Source: Planctomycetales bacterium
GTDB taxonomy: Bacteria; Planctomycetota; Phycisphaerae; SM23-33
Direction of reading: 5' to 3'
NCBI GenBank assembly: GCA_030592655.1
Contig: JAUVIQ010000042.1
Span: 1 to 15,934, forward strand
DNA length: 15,934 nucleotides
In this document: positions 14,891 to 15,934 of the stretch, piece after piece
Layout of the letters: each line of letters begins with the position of its first letter
How positions within the stretch are numbered: the stretch's first letter is position 1
Notes under the pieces: generated by a model
The model's database searches: none
Seen by the model: only the letters and a program-made list of their open reading frames with translations
Told to the model about the DNA's origin: nothing
Translations under genes and position numbers: made by a program

Positions 14891-15694
14891 TTACTCCAGG
14901 TCGAACAGTTCGTTTGAATCAGGTCCGAACCATCCCAAGCCGACTTTTTCAGCCTCCTGGGCCGAGATATTCGAGTGGGTCTGATACCGGTCGGTGAAAC
15001 TCATCTTTTCCCAACCAACGTGGCCGTCACCCCAGGCGACATTTGTCGTCTCAAGATGGCGAAAATGGATTGTCGGGTTGGGTCGGCTGGTGCTGGGAGG
15101 ACCGCCGGCTTCAAACTGCCAGTACGGTGTCTTGCAGAAGGAATACTCGATCATCTTACCTGCGTCCTGCATGAAGGCCGTATCGGTGAACATGACGGTC
15201 TTTCCGGCGCAGGCTGGGTCCGAATCGCGAGCGCTGTGTAAATATCCGTCAAAGCCGTACTTGTCATACCGCCCGCCGACGTAGGTGTCGTTATACCCGT
15301 ACCCGCCGCAACCTGCCTCGAAACCCGCGCCGGTCTGACCCGGATCGGGAAAGAAATTTTTATACGAAGGGCAGGACTTGACTTGTCCGTCGCCGAGGAA
15401 ATTTCGCATCGGGCTGCGGAGCGGATCGAAACTTGACTCGACGTTATCGCGCTGCCCGTGCCAACGTCTCATGTTTGCCCCAAAAATGTCCTCTGCCGCA
15501 AGTGCGTACCACCCGTCGTTCTCGGCGGCGTAACCGGTATTGGCCATGTGCAACTGGCGGATGTTCGATGCGCAGATTGCCCGCCTGGCAGCATCCTTCG
15601 CCTGCCCCAGCGACGGCAGCAGCATGGAGACCAGCAACGCGATAATCGCCACTACAACCAGTAATTCGACCAATGTGAACGCTCGTTTGTTCAT
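14891..15694 (-). CDS. Prepilin-type N-terminal methylation protein with H-x9-DG motif
   Basis: A 267-residue pseudopilin-like protein. The N-terminus KRAFTLVELLVVVAIIALLV has the type IV prepilin pattern: a basic leader, processing before F6, and Glu at mature position 5 (E10), with Ala in place of the usual Gly at -1. A 20-residue hydrophobic stalk follows. The globular part carries Cys residues and the family's C-terminal motif, H213 followed by nine residues and D223-G224. This is the H-x9-DG class that is greatly expanded in planctomycetes and related phyla; its role is not established, though export and assembly through a type II secretion/type IV pilus system is expected. No Shine-Dalgarno sequence precedes ATG 15694. 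It follows a PEP-CTERM gene on the same strand by 57 bp. Confidence 0.92.
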   Translation of the reverse strand: MNKRAFTLVELLVVVAIIALLVSMLLPSLGQAKDAARRAICASNIRQLHMANTGYAAENDGWYALAAEDIFGANMRRWHGQRDNVESSFDPLRSPMRNFLGDGQVKSCPSYKNFFPDPGQTGAGFEAGCGGYGYNDTYVGGRYDKYGFDGYLHSARDSDPACAGKTVMFTDTAFMQDAGKMIEYSFCKTPYWQFEAGGPPSTSRPNPTIHFRHLETTNVAWGDGHVGWEKMSFTDRYQTHSNISAQEAEKVGLGWFGPDSNELFDLE

Positions 15695-15705
15695 AGCTAT
15701 TTACG

Positions 15706-15739
15706 GCGGCGGGGTCTGATGCTGCACAGACCCCGCCGC
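15706..15739. terminator. 12-bp GC-rich perfect hairpin after the PEP-CTERM gene
   Basis: GCGGCGGGGTCT at 15706-15717 and AGACCCCGCCGC at 15728-15739 form a perfect 12-bp stem with a 10-nt loop, in the 57-bp gap between the minus-strand PEP-CTERM gene and the prepilin-like gene. On the transcribed strand the hairpin is not followed by a T-run, so it may cause partial termination or stabilise the upstream message more than it stops transcription. Confidence 0.6.
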
Positions 15740-15751
15740 ACTTCCGCTGCA

Positions 15752-15934
15752 TTATTTCCTGCGACGCTTCAGCATCAACAGCCCACCGCCCAAAACCAGC
15801 AACACCATCGTCGCCGGTTCGGGCGCTTCGTTAATCACGCCGACTGCCTCCAGATCGAAACCGGCTGAACCACTTGTTGGGTACGGATCGTAAATCACGT
15901 CGCCGGACGTGTCCCGGTAAGTCCCATCACCGAC
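15752..15934 (-). CDS. PEP-CTERM sorting-signal protein, C-terminal end only
   Basis: Minus-strand frame open from the window edge to TAA at 15752-15754, 60 residues visible. It ends in a complete PEP-CTERM tripartite signal: PEPATM, a hydrophobic stretch VLLVLGGGLLML, and the basic end KRRRK. Upstream, SAGFDLEAVGVIN is the stretch often seen just before the signal in proteins of this class. Such signals direct exported proteins to exosortase for processing and anchoring at the cell surface or in exopolysaccharide. The body of the protein is outside the window, so its specific role is unknown. The frame has no start codon here, consistent with a truncated gene. Confidence 0.9.
   Translation of the reverse strand, partial: VGDGTYRDTSGDVIYDPYPTSGSAGFDLEAVGVINEAPEPATMVLLVLGGGLLMLKRRRK

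Noticed and set aside
1..15934. tRNA, rRNA or riboswitch
   Set aside because: I looked through the intergenic gaps and found no cloverleaf, rRNA segment or known riboswitch core; the gaps are short or occupied by the repeats described.

Overview
The window looks like a piece of a Planctomycetota genome, most likely of the Phycisphaerae type. This rests on three things: a protein with a prepilin-type N-terminus and an H-x9-DG motif near its C-terminus; beside it, a protein ending in a PEP-CTERM sorting signal; and a large set of SPFH (HflK/HflC-like) proteins next to an ABC-2 exporter. The assignment is inference from gene content, with no marker gene to confirm it.

Layout. 1-147 is the tail of a HEAT-repeat protein. 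181-453 is a small conserved protein of unknown role. 538-1183 is a complete HEPN/MNT toxin-antitoxin pair (mntA, hepT) whose genes overlap by 14 bp. 1305-3302 is a P1B-type metal ATPase with no N-terminal metal-binding domain and with unusual residues where the membrane metal site should be. Converging on it is an ABC-2 permease (3327-4940, minus strand) with an extra multi-pass C-terminal domain. From a shared divergent region (4941-5181) a long plus-strand operon runs to 14648: a seven-TM HflK-like SPFH protein, an HflC-like protein, a second HflK-like protein, an ABC ATPase, a second ABC-2 permease, and a large membrane-anchored protein of unknown function. On the minus strand at the right edge are the H-x9-DG prepilin-like protein and the C-terminus of a PEP-CTERM protein.

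How the genes may work together. The ABC ATPase and its adjacent permease should form an exporter, and the divergent permease could be an alternative or second membrane subunit. Three SPFH proteins in the same operon suggest a membrane scaffold around that exporter or control of its turnover. This functional link is inferred from gene order.

The most unusual signal is intergenic. Four of the gene junctions carry tandem 7-bp units, each locus with its own heptamer: AATTACN at 3291-3336 and 7466-7550, ATTGCGG/AATCCGC at 4944-5164, AATTGCC/AATTTCC at 12650-12808, and AATATTG at 14713-14726 inside a nested palindrome. The arrays are paired as inverted repeats with arms of about 31-33 bp, or as nested shorter arms. 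They lie exactly against, or overlap, start and stop codons. No standard element class explains them, and they are the best candidate here for something undescribed.
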